From Paenibacillus_AP thailandensis (lineage in GTDB: Bacteria > Bacillota > Bacilli > Paenibacillales > Paenibacillaceae): a stretch of 64,000 nucleotides of DNA. The stretch is from positions 1-64,000 of the forward strand of contig NZ_JBHUMY010000006.1 in NCBI RefSeq assembly GCF_042685365.1, written 5' to 3'. How positions within the stretch are numbered: position 1 is the first letter of the stretch; every line of letters begins with the position of its first letter. Both the position numbers and the translations under genes were made by a program. The notes beneath the pieces were generated by a model. That model saw nothing but the letters and a program-made list of their open reading frames with translations. It had not been told where the DNA came from and made no database searches. This document shows positions 50,650 through 58,101 of the stretch, one piece after another.

Positions 50650-51150
50650 ATGTACACCTATAACGAGGAATGGTTCGACTGTACGCCTCAAGCGGCTTTT
50701 GAGCTGGCGAACCAGGTGGAGCTATGGCCGAAGCGGCTGTCTCATTACCGGACGATCCGCTTTCGGGAAGGCAGCAGCAACGCGATGGGAGGCATTGTCG
50801 AGATGGCGGCCGTCCGTTCGTTTCGCCGTCTTCATTGGCCCGTCCGGTGGGTCAGCGATATGAAAGCGGATCCGGCCGCGCTTCTTATTCAGTACAGGCA
50901 TGTGGAAGGCGTCACTAGAGGGATGGACGTGGAATGGCGCTTCGAAGCTTGGGGCGCCGGAACGAAGGTCAGCATCGTGCACCGCTGGGACAAGCCGCCG
51001 ATCGGGAGAAGGCTGGCGGCGGATCGGATCGGGAAGCATTTCGTGCATTTTATTGCCGGCCAAACCTTGCAAGGGTTGAAAACAGCCGCGGAATCAACAA
51101 TCAGTCGGGAGGCGGGTTATACGCGATGGGCGAGCATCGGGCAGTTGTAA
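50650..51150 (+). CDS. SRPBCC-fold protein, polyketide cyclase/aromatase-like
   Basis: 166 residues. Helix-grip segments are visible: YNEEWFDCTPQAAFELANQVELWP at the start, FRRLHWPVRWVSDM, and a long C-terminal helix. SRPBCC proteins include polyketide aromatase/cyclases and coenzyme Q carriers. GGAGG lies before ATG at 50650. The ketosynthase start (51126) lies inside its last 25 bases, so they are translationally coupled. Position next to a ketosynthase favours a cyclase-like role. Confidence 0.75.
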   Translation: MYTYNEEWFDCTPQAAFELANQVELWPKRLSHYRTIRFREGSSNAMGGIVEMAAVRSFRRLHWPVRWVSDMKADPAALLIQYRHVEGVTRGMDVEWRFEAWGAGTKVSIVHRWDKPPIGRRLAADRIGKHFVHFIAGQTLQGLKTAAESTISREAGYTRWASIGQL

Positions 51151-52358
51151 CAGGCATTGGGGCCGTTACGCCGATCGGAATCGGCGTTGAGCAAATGTGG
51201 GAGGGCGTGCGCAGAGGACAAAGCGCGGTGAAGCCGATCAGCCGCTTCGAGCCGGTCGGGCTGAGAAGCAGAATCGCGGCTCAGATCGAAAGCTTCGACC
51301 CGCTCCACTATATCCATAAAAAAAGGGCTCATCGCATGGACCGTTATTCGCAGCTTGCCGTTTCCGCCGGCATGCTGGCGATGCGGGACGCGGCTCTTCA
51401 GCCGTCGTCGCTGGAGCCGGAGCGCGTCGGCATCTTTATGGGCAGCGCCCTGGGCGGCATTTCCTTCGCCGAGGAGCAATGCGGCAACTATTACAGCGGC
51501 GGCTACCGGTCCGTTTCGCCGACGCTTGGCTTCTCCGTGTTCGGCGGGGCCGCTTCCTGCAATATGGCGATGGAATTCGGGTTTACCGGTCCGAACGAGA
51601 CGAACGCGATGTCTTGCGCTTCCGGAGCCGTCGCCATCGGAAGAGGGATGCAGGCGATTCGGCGGGGCGAAGCGGACGTCGTGATCGCCGGCGGGGCGGA
51701 GGCGCCTCTTGCGCCGCTGTCCTTCGGCGCCTTCGATATGCTGCGGGCGATGTCGACCCGCAACGATACGCCGTCAAGCGCCAGCCGGCCGTTTGACCGG
51801 AACCGCGACGGCTTTGTGATGGGAGAGGGCGCGGCCGTGCTTGTCATCGAATCCGAGAGCCACGCCAAAGCGCGGGGAGCGCGCATATACGGCGAAATCG
51901 CCGGATTCGGCTTGACGAACGACGCGTTCCATATGAGCGCGCCGCTCCCGACCGGAGCAGAGGCCGCGCGGGCGATCCGGCTGGCGCTTGCGTCGGCGGA
52001 CATGTCTGCCGACGATATCGGGTACATTAACGCTCACGGCTCGTCCACCTTGTTGAACGACGTGACCGAATCGCAAGTGATCCGTTCGGTATTCGGCGAA
52101 CGGCCGGTGGCGGTCAGCGGCACGAAGGGGCTTTACGGCCATCCGTTAGGGGCTTCGGGGGCGATTGAAGCCGCGATTACGCTGCTGTCGCTGGCGGAAG
52201 GCTGGCTGCCGCCCACAACCAATTTGACCGAGCCGGACCCGGAGGCGGCGATCGATCTCGTAGCCGGCAAGCCGCGCCACGTCAAAGCCGAAGCCGCCGT
52301 CTCGAACTCGTACGGCTTCGGCGGCGTCAACGCCGTGCTTGTCATCCGGCGGGCATAG
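51126..52358 (+). CDS. Beta-ketoacyl-ACP synthase II-type ketosynthase
   Basis: 410 residues, FabF/KS-alpha length. The Cys164-His304-His339 triad is complete: MSCASGAVAIG, INAHGSSTLLND and YGHPLGASG. The context (methyltransferase, flavoprotein, cyclase-like) favours secondary metabolism rather than the housekeeping fabF, and no chain-length factor or ACP gene lies beside it. ATG at 51126 follows GGGAGGCGGG. The substitution of SST for the usual TST around the first active His is noted but not disabling. Confidence 0.85.
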   Translation: MGEHRAVVTGIGAVTPIGIGVEQMWEGVRRGQSAVKPISRFEPVGLRSRIAAQIESFDPLHYIHKKRAHRMDRYSQLAVSAGMLAMRDAALQPSSLEPERVGIFMGSALGGISFAEEQCGNYYSGGYRSVSPTLGFSVFGGAASCNMAMEFGFTGPNETNAMSCASGAVAIGRGMQAIRRGEADVVIAGGAEAPLAPLSFGAFDMLRAMSTRNDTPSSASRPFDRNRDGFVMGEGAAVLVIESESHAKARGARIYGEIAGFGLTNDAFHMSAPLPTGAEAARAIRLALASADMSADDIGYINAHGSSTLLNDVTESQVIRSVFGERPVAVSGTKGLYGHPLGASGAIEAAITLLSLAEGWLPPTTNLTEPDPEAAIDLVAGKPRHVKAEAAVSNSYGFGGVNAVLVIRRA

Positions 52359-52386
52359 CTGAAAATTAACCCCGAAACCGCGTCGG

Positions 52387-52575
52387 CTACCGCCCTCCCG
52401 CCAAGACGGATGTGCCGGCGGTGTTCAGCCCTTTAAGCTTTAACGCCCCGAGCCGGACGTAAACGACACCTTCGAATTCGAACAAGTCAACGCCCGTATA
52501 GTAGCGGTTTGACGCATGAAGGACAACGGGATTCCGTCCCGGTAGACGGAACGTCCACGATTGACCGTCCACGGC
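52387..52575 (-). CDS. Uncertain small ORF without a good start
   Basis: The reverse frame is open from 52659 to 52387 and reads FLGHYAVDGQSWTF, then HASNRYYTGVDLFEFEGVVY and KLKGLN, which looks protein-like. The only usual start codon is a GTG at 52572 with no ribosome site. An ATG with AAGGGG nine bases upstream exists near 52640 but in another frame. It could be a frameshifted or decaying gene, or chance. No family is recognised. Confidence 0.25.
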   Translation of the reverse strand, partial: AVDGQSWTFRLPGRNPVVLHASNRYYTGVDLFEFEGVVYVRLGALKLKGLNTAGTSVLAGGR

Positions 52576-52646
52576 ATAATGGCCGAGAAACGTCGAAACC
52601 GTAGAAGTACCTATACTCTCGCCGCTGCCATAACGGCATAAAAATA

Positions 52647-52698
52647 CACCCCTTGAAATTCACCGGGTCTGCATATCCGATGTTTATTCCAAGGGGTG
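52647..52698 (-). terminator. Possible terminator of the YxcD-family operon
   Basis: CACCCCTTG (52647-52655) and CAAGGGGTG (52690-52698) are complementary with a 34-nt loop. Reading the reverse strand, a T-rich stretch follows. Confidence 0.4.
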
Positions 52699-52718
52699 CA
52701 TTCTATGACTTTGCGCGA

Positions 52719-52997
52719 TTAATCCCGAATATCCGCCCAAAAATCGTCTTCCGCGTCGATCGTAATATCGGAAGGAAATACGCGCCGATTGTAATGCTTG
52801 TACATGTACTGCACGATCGCTTCGATCAGGTTCGCTTCGATTAAATATTGGCTGCGTCCCCCGACCCACACTTCGGCGGTAAAGCCGTATTCCTCTTCCC
52901 AGGAAAGCTGGACTTCGACATCCGTAGGCTTGACGCCTTTGCGGTCGGCCATATGAAGGCAGACCGCGTTAATGATCTCGTCCGTGTAAATCCGCAT
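52719..52997 (-). CDS. YxcD-family (DUF2653) protein
   Basis: 92 residues, MRIYTDEIINAVCLHMADRK followed by VEVQLSWEEEYGFTAEVWVGGR and AIVQYMYKHYNRRV. This is the conserved length and pattern of the Bacillus YxcD/DUF2653 proteins, whose function is unknown. Its ATG overlaps the stop of the upstream gene (TAATG at 52997), so the two are coupled. Confidence 0.8.
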   Translation of the reverse strand: MRIYTDEIINAVCLHMADRKGVKPTDVEVQLSWEEEYGFTAEVWVGGRSQYLIEANLIEAIVQYMYKHYNRRVFPSDITIDAEDDFWADIRD

Positions 52998-53410
52998 TAG
53001 TAAGGTCTCCGCGTATCCGGCGTGCGCTTGTTGCGGAAGTATACGTAAATGGCGCGGATAATCATAATGACGGCCAGTATCGCGATGACGTTGATGAGCA
53101 GTCCCATCATTTGGCCGAAGAATCCGGTTCCGAACATGCTGCCGAACAGAAGGCCGGCCAAACCGCCGAACAGCATCCCTTTCATGAAGCTGCCGCCGAA
53201 ACCGCTCGTTTTGGGCGCCGTCGCCCCGCCGGTTGTCGTTTTCGTTCCGGTGTTCGTTTGCGCTGCGCCGCTATCCGATTTGCTCGGCGTTTGCGTAAAG
53301 CTTTGCTTCGGCGACTTCAGGCTGCCCCGAGGTTTAGCGTCAACCGCTTGTCCGAACCCCAATGTCAGGAAAAGCGTAAAGGCCATCATGATCATAATCC
53401 CTTTTTTCAT
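52997..53410 (-). CDS. Exported or membrane protein with Gly-rich hydrophobic core
   Basis: 137 residues. A signal peptide (MKKGIMIMMAFTLFLTLGFG, cleavage likely near VDA) is followed by a Ser/Thr/Gly linker, a Gly/Phe-rich hydrophobic stretch (MLFGGLAGLLFGSMFGTGF) and one clear membrane helix (LLINVIAILAVIMIIRAIYVY) with a basic tail. The pattern resembles Tim44-like or preprotein-associated membrane proteins of Bacilli, but the family is uncertain. It is coupled to the YxcD-family gene. A copy of the 34-bp repeat lies about 85 bp upstream in the same orientation. Confidence 0.7.
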   Translation of the reverse strand: MKKGIMIMMAFTLFLTLGFGQAVDAKPRGSLKSPKQSFTQTPSKSDSGAAQTNTGTKTTTGGATAPKTSGFGGSFMKGMLFGGLAGLLFGSMFGTGFFGQMMGLLINVIAILAVIMIIRAIYVYFRNKRTPDTRRPY

Positions 53411-53493
53411 GCGTTTCGACTCCTTTGTCTGTTGTCATGCTAAAGTTGCTTTATATAGAGGTTTACGTCTATGATGGATGGAGGTTTCATTTT

Positions 53494-53527
53494 TCATGAG
53501 AAAAACTTCTATCGAAGTCCTTCGAGG
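53494..53527 (-). repeat. 34-bp dispersed repeat, copy B
   Basis: Read on the reverse strand it differs from copy A at only one position (loop GATA instead of GCTA). A CGACCGC/GCGGTCG hairpin (53533-53552) lies directly before it in the repeat's orientation. Confidence 0.85.
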
Positions 53528-53650
53528 ATGCGCGACCGCGTTTCAGCGGTCGTTGTTATCTCCAATCAGTAGTGAGTTTTCGAGTCCGATAACTTATACT
53601 TTCTGATTGGTTAACAATATGTTTGCCGTCAGCTGGGAGGAGCAATGTAA

Positions 53651-54181
53651 ATGACCCCGGAATATCCTGCCTCTTATATTGCATATTTGGTCGAATTTCA
53701 TGCTACCCGCGATTATTTTGAATGCCATGAACTATTGGAGGAATATTGGAAAGAGCATCCGCACGACGGTCTTGGGGCGCTGTGGGTCGGTCTGATTCAA
53801 GTCGCGGTCGGCAGCTATCACGAACGGCGGGGCAACCGGCGAGGCGCCCTCATGATGTATAAGCAGGCACTTAGCCGCCTGACGCATGCGCTTCTCGAAA
53901 AAGCCGGTCTGCAAGGGGAGACGATTACGGCGGAGCTTGCGGCTAGGGCGGACAGGCTGTCGGCAGGCGAGAGCGGGACGTTTGCCGATATGAATCTGGC
54001 GATAGCCGACGAACGGCTGCTTCGGTTGTGCCTCAAGCTCTGCGAGGAGCGGGGCGTTGTCTGGGGACAGCCAAGCGATATGGGGGACGAGCAGCTCGTC
54101 CATCGCCATACGCTTCGCGATCGAAGCGGCGTCATTGCCGCGAGGGCGCAAGCGGCCGCACAAAGAAAAAGACCGGAATAA
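53651..54181 (+). CDS. DUF309-family protein
   Basis: 176 residues with the family motif DYFECHELLEEYWK, then LWVGLIQVAVGSYHERRGN, an all-helical metal-binding-like fold. The biochemical function of DUF309 is unknown. ATG at 53651 follows GGGAGGAG. The terminator hairpin overlaps its last codons. Confidence 0.87.
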   Translation: MTPEYPASYIAYLVEFHATRDYFECHELLEEYWKEHPHDGLGALWVGLIQVAVGSYHERRGNRRGALMMYKQALSRLTHALLEKAGLQGETITAELAARADRLSAGESGTFADMNLAIADERLLRLCLKLCEERGVVWGQPSDMGDEQLVHRHTLRDRSGVIAARAQAAAQRKRPE

Positions 54182-54201
54182 GCGCGTTCCGGTCTTTTTT
54201 G
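54166..54201. terminator. Bidirectional terminator after the DUF309 gene
   Basis: AAAGACCGGAA pairs with TTCCGGTCTTT, with six T on the right and five A on the left. It lies between convergent genes. Confidence 0.85.
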
Positions 54202-54215
54202 TGCTGTTGTGGATG

Positions 54216-54794
54216 CTATTGCTGTCCGGCCTCTTCCCCGTAGCCTGAAGTCACAAGCTCCAGTTCGCCGGTTTCGGGATGGATCACAAGCCCGTGAACC
54301 GGAATGCCCGGAGGAAGAAGAGGATGGTTGCGGACAATGCTTACGCTGTTTTCGACGCTTTTGCGGACGTCTTGAATGCCGGCGAGCCAGCGCATCATAT
54401 CGATGCCCGAATGCTGCAGCGTCGCAATGGTGTCTTCCGACACGCCGCGCTTGATCATATTGCCGACGACGCGTTCGGGGTCAAGGCCGCTCATTCCGCA
54501 GCCGTGGTGGCCGATGATAAACACCTCATAGGCTTGCAGCTCGTAAATCGCGACAAGCACGCTTCGCATAATGTTGCCGAACGGCTGCGTAATGATGCCG
54601 CCTGCGTTTTTAATGATTTTGGCGTCGCCGTTGCCGATATTCATCGCCCGATGCAGCAGCTCGGTCAGACGGGTGTCCATGCAGGTGACGATGACCATTT
54701 TGCGATCCGGGAACTTGTCCGTCAAATATTGCTCGTATTTCTTGCCTTCGACGAATTCGCGGTTATGTTTTAAAATTTGATCCAAGTTACGCAT
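54216..54794 (-). CDS. Beta-class carbonic anhydrase
   Basis: 192 residues. The zinc ligands are visible: Cys and Asp/Arg dyad in VTCMDTRL, and His/Cys in IIGHHGCGM. The short length fits the YtiB/YbcF-like Bacillus group. It interconverts CO2 and bicarbonate in the cytoplasm. ATG at 54794 follows AAAGAAGG; an in-frame ATG 96 bases upstream runs into the IscA-like gene and is rejected. It lies 65 bp downstream of the IscA-like gene on the same strand. Confidence 0.9.
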   Translation of the reverse strand: MRNLDQILKHNREFVEGKKYEQYLTDKFPDRKMVIVTCMDTRLTELLHRAMNIGNGDAKIIKNAGGIITQPFGNIMRSVLVAIYELQAYEVFIIGHHGCGMSGLDPERVVGNMIKRGVSEDTIATLQHSGIDMMRWLAGIQDVRKSVENSVSIVRNHPLLPPGIPVHGLVIHPETGELELVTSGYGEEAGQQ

Positions 54795-54858
54795 GATAAA
54801 ACCTTCTTTCCTTAGGATAAAAATGATATCGAAGCCTTTAAACTTCAATAAAAACAGC

Positions 54859-55197
54859 CTAACCCGAAGAGGCTGCGGCTGGTTGAACAAGTTTTACGTT
54901 CGTGGAATAAATTTGCCCGTCGCTCGTCAGCGTAAAGCTGCCGCCTGCCGGATCGAAGCCGATTCTCATGTTCGGCTCGTAATAGATTTCGTGCCGCGGC
55001 TCGTACAAGAAATCAAACGGTTCTCCGGAAGCGATCCGGTCGTCCGGGCCGCTTTCGCGAACCAAATGCAGGGCGGGAACGCCGCTTACGACGCAGCCGC
55101 ATCCTTCCGTATCGTGAACAAATTTGAGCCGCAGTTTCCCGTCTGCCAAATAAGGCCGCAGCTTGTCCGCGGCGGCTTCCGAAAATTGAATGTGCAT
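54859..55197 (-). CDS. HesB/IscA-like (YqkB-type) iron-sulfur biosynthesis protein
   Basis: 112 residues. The pattern MHIQFSEAAADKLRPYL, then EGCGCVVSGVPAL and the C-terminal GGSFTLTSD resembles the HesB-like domain of YqkB/YneR proteins. Only the CGC pair is seen, not the third Cys of classical IscA, so cluster binding is uncertain. GGAGG lies just before the ATG. It probably shares a transcript with the carbonic anhydrase gene. Confidence 0.78.
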   Translation of the reverse strand: MHIQFSEAAADKLRPYLADGKLRLKFVHDTEGCGCVVSGVPALHLVRESGPDDRIASGEPFDFLYEPRHEIYYEPNMRIGFDPAGGSFTLTSDGQIYSTNVKLVQPAAASSG

Positions 55198-55374
55198 ACC
55201 GGCCTCCGCTTTCCCATGTTGTGCAGAATCGTTCCTAAACGCTCGGCCGCGGCAAAGCCGTTGATCGAGCCGCCAAGCCGTTTTCGATTATATTGATTAT
55301 ACGAGCTTCAAGCGGTAATATCAAGATTGGAGGCCGATAGAAGGTCTTAAATCGAATGGAGAGGCGGGATTAAT

Positions 55375-56886
55375 ATGACCACGTCCGTGCAGGCGCTGCC
55401 GGGATTTAAGGAAACGGTTCGCAAAATTAAAAGCTACGAAGAAGCGCTCGGCGTATTGTATTGGGATTTGCGCACGGGAGCTCCGCGGGGAGGGGTGGAT
55501 GCCCGTTCGGAGGCTATCGGCGTGTTGTCGGCCGAGATGTTCCGTTTGACGACTTCGGAGGAGCTTGGCGAGCAGTTGAAGGAGCTGGAGCGACCGGAAT
55601 CGCTGGCTCAGCTGTCGGAGATCGACCGCCGGCTGGTCGAGGAGCGGCGCAAGGAGTATGACCGCTATGTGAAGATCCCGCCGAAGCTGTACCAGGAATA
55701 CGTCGTGCTGACGTCGCAAGCCGAATCGAAGTGGGAAGAGTCGAAGGAAAACGACGATTTTGCCGGGTTCGAGCCGTATTTGGATAAAATTATCGCCTAT
55801 CAGCAGCAATTTGTCGATTTGCTTGGTGCGAAGGAAACCCGTTACGATACGCTGCTCGATCTGTATGAGCCGGGGATGACGACGTCGGAGCTCGACCGGG
55901 TATTCGGGGAGCTTCGCGGGGAGCTCGTGCCTCTAGCCGCGGCGATCGCCGAATCGGCGAATAAGCCGGACAGGTCGTTCCTGAAACAGAAGTTTCCGAT
56001 TGAAGCCCAGAGACGTCTTGGCGATTACATATTGAAGGAAATGGGATTCAGTTTCGAGAAAGGGCGCATCGACGAAAGCGTGCACCCGTTCGCCACCGGC
56101 CTGAACCCGGGCGACGTTCGCATCACAACCCATTATTACGAGGACGACGTAACGAACGCCTTGTTCAGCTCGTTGCACGAGGGCGGCCATGCCCTGTACG
56201 AGCAGAACATCATGAGCGAGCTGACCGGCACGACGTTATGCCAGGGCACGTCGATGGGCATTCACGAGTCGCAATCGCGCTTCTGGGAAAATATGATCGG
56301 ACGAAGCAAGCCGTTCTGGACACGTTATTACCGCGAGCTGCAATCGTTTTTCCCGGGGCAGCTGAATGTTCCGGCGGACGATTTCTACCGGGCGATCAAC
56401 GTCGTGGAGCCCTCCTTGATTCGCATCGATGCGGATGAGCTGACTTACAACCTTCATATTATCATCCGTTACGAAATCGAAAAAATGATTTTCAACGAAG
56501 GCGTAAAAGCGTCGGAGCTGCCGGCGATCTGGAACGACAAATATAAGCAGTATCTCGGCATCGTGCCGCCGAATAACGCAAAAGGCGTGCTGCAGGACGT
56601 TCATTGGTCCGGCGGGATGTTCGGCTACTTCCCGTCCTATTCGCTGGGCAACATGTACGCCGCCCAGTTCGCGGACATGATGGAGCGGGAGCTTCCGGAC
56701 ATGTGGCGGCTGGTGGAAGAAGGCAGCTTGCTCCCGATCAAGGAGTGGCTGACCGGGAAAATTTACAAGTACGGCAAGTCGAAAACGCCTTCCGAGCTTA
56801 TCGAGGGCGTGACGGGCAAGCCGCTTGACCCGCAATATCTCGTTCGTTATTTGAAAGGAAAGTATACGGAAATTTATAAGCTGTAA
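55375..56886 (+). CDS. M32-family carboxypeptidase
   Basis: 503 residues, the usual M32 length. The metal site HEGGHALYEQ (HExxH) is followed by HESQSRFWEN, which provides the third ligand. M32 enzymes are large helical metallo-carboxypeptidases acting on peptides in the cytoplasm (Bacillus YpwA). ATG at 55375 follows GGAGAGG. A good terminator and a repeat copy follow. Confidence 0.93.
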   Translation: MTTSVQALPGFKETVRKIKSYEEALGVLYWDLRTGAPRGGVDARSEAIGVLSAEMFRLTTSEELGEQLKELERPESLAQLSEIDRRLVEERRKEYDRYVKIPPKLYQEYVVLTSQAESKWEESKENDDFAGFEPYLDKIIAYQQQFVDLLGAKETRYDTLLDLYEPGMTTSELDRVFGELRGELVPLAAAIAESANKPDRSFLKQKFPIEAQRRLGDYILKEMGFSFEKGRIDESVHPFATGLNPGDVRITTHYYEDDVTNALFSSLHEGGHALYEQNIMSELTGTTLCQGTSMGIHESQSRFWENMIGRSKPFWTRYYRELQSFFPGQLNVPADDFYRAINVVEPSLIRIDADELTYNLHIIIRYEIEKMIFNEGVKASELPAIWNDKYKQYLGIVPPNNAKGVLQDVHWSGGMFGYFPSYSLGNMYAAQFADMMERELPDMWRLVEEGSLLPIKEWLTGKIYKYGKSKTPSELIEGVTGKPLDPQYLVRYLKGKYTEIYKL

Positions 56887-56892
56887 ACCTGA

Positions 56893-56933
56893 AAATACGC
56901 GGGCCGGCGCCGATGACGCCAGCCCGCGTATTT
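56893..56933 (+). terminator. Terminator of the M32 carboxypeptidase gene
   Basis: A 12-bp stem AAATACGCGGGC/GCCCGCGTATTT encloses a smaller GGCG/CGCC hairpin. Confidence 0.75.
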
Positions 56934-56946
56934 GTAGCTCGCTCAT

Positions 56947-56980
56947 CTTCGAAAGACTTCGGCAGAAGTTTATCTCATTG
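56947..56980 (+). repeat. 34-bp dispersed repeat, copy C (diverged)
   Basis: It differs from copy A at about seven of 34 positions but keeps the ACTTC-GNNA-GAAGT hairpin, with loop GGCA. It lies 13 bp after the M32 terminator and reaches the last bases of the convergent AraC gene. Confidence 0.7.
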
Positions 56981-57916
56981 TTCCGGCGGGAGCGGCATAT
57001 TGCGGTGCGTTCCGTTTGGCTGCGCTTCCTTGCGGAAATCGCTTGGAGACATGCCGGTCCAGCGCTTGAACTGGCGGCTGAAATGGGCAATATCGCGATA
57101 TCCGAGAAGGGTGGCGATCGCCTGCACCGAATATTTCGGATCCGCCAGCAGCAGCTTTGATTCATGGAGCGTAATCTCCGACCAGTAGGAACGGGGAGAC
57201 TTCCCGTATACTTCGCGGAATACCCGATTGCAGTAAGAGACGCTAATGCCGAGCTGAGCTGCGATATCGCCGATGCCCATTCGTTCCTCCTCGAATTTTC
57301 CGTGGCGGAACGTTTGGCTCGCGACCGCCTGCAGCCGTCCCGCGATTTCGTGCGCCAGCTCGACTTTGCCGTACGTTTGCGTGGAGAGATGCATCGTTTC
57401 TTCGGAAATGGCATCCCACAGCTGCGCGAACAGCTCGAATACGGTCGCCTGCAGCCTCATTCGGCCCGCCATTCCGGCATAAGCGTCGGCGTCCTGCTCC
57501 AGAAGCTTGCGGAGAACGGGCCGAATTTTGCGGGTTACGGCCGAGGATTCCGAAAATAGAACCTGTTCCATGCGGCCGAGCAAGGAGAGGAAAAGCCGGT
57601 CGTCCAGGTCGAAATGGATGCAGAAATAATCGAACGGCTTATAGTCGCCGCTTTTGCTGGAGTGCACGTCGCCCGGACGCAGCAGAATGAGGTCTCCGGC
57701 GCGCTGTTCGTATTCTTTCCCGTTCACCGTCATCAGCTGCCGCCCGTGCAGCACGTAGTTGATTTCGTATTGAGGATGATGGTGGGAAGGATAAAACCAA
57801 TCGCCTGGCACCCTTCGTTGGTGAATGCCGAACAGGTTCAACGTCGTCTTGACGTCGGGAAACATTCTCTCGTTGCCGCGGGATCGGCCGTCGGACCGGC
57901 TGCAAGCCGTGTTCAT
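56975..57916 (-). CDS. AraC-family regulator of the xylosidase locus
   Basis: 313 residues. An N-terminal cupin-like sensor (HHHPQYEINYVLHGRQ and GDLILLRPGDVHS) is followed by a C-terminal double HTH (IGDIAAQLGISVSYCNRVFRE, then VQAIATLLGYRDIAHFSRQFK). ATG at 57916 follows AAAGGAGAG by nine bases. It is divergent from the GH52 gene and probably activates it in response to xylo-oligosaccharides. Confidence 0.87.
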   Translation of the reverse strand: MNTACSRSDGRSRGNERMFPDVKTTLNLFGIHQRRVPGDWFYPSHHHPQYEINYVLHGRQLMTVNGKEYEQRAGDLILLRPGDVHSSKSGDYKPFDYFCIHFDLDDRLFLSLLGRMEQVLFSESSAVTRKIRPVLRKLLEQDADAYAGMAGRMRLQATVFELFAQLWDAISEETMHLSTQTYGKVELAHEIAGRLQAVASQTFRHGKFEEERMGIGDIAAQLGISVSYCNRVFREVYGKSPRSYWSEITLHESKLLLADPKYSVQAIATLLGYRDIAHFSRQFKRWTGMSPSDFRKEAQPNGTHRNMPLPPEQ

Positions 57917-58101
57917 TCCGAATCTCTCCTTTTGCCTGTTTGCGAAGCCGTCTTTTATAATCGCAGGAGGCTTTGAATCGTTTCGGCTTGAGTATACCGT
58001 ATTAGGCGCGAAAAGGGTAAATATTCGTCTCTTTTGGAAATAGCCCGCTTCCGGATGCCGTGATAGTATGAAGCTATCAGACGGAAGAAAGGGGTTTCAC
58101 T

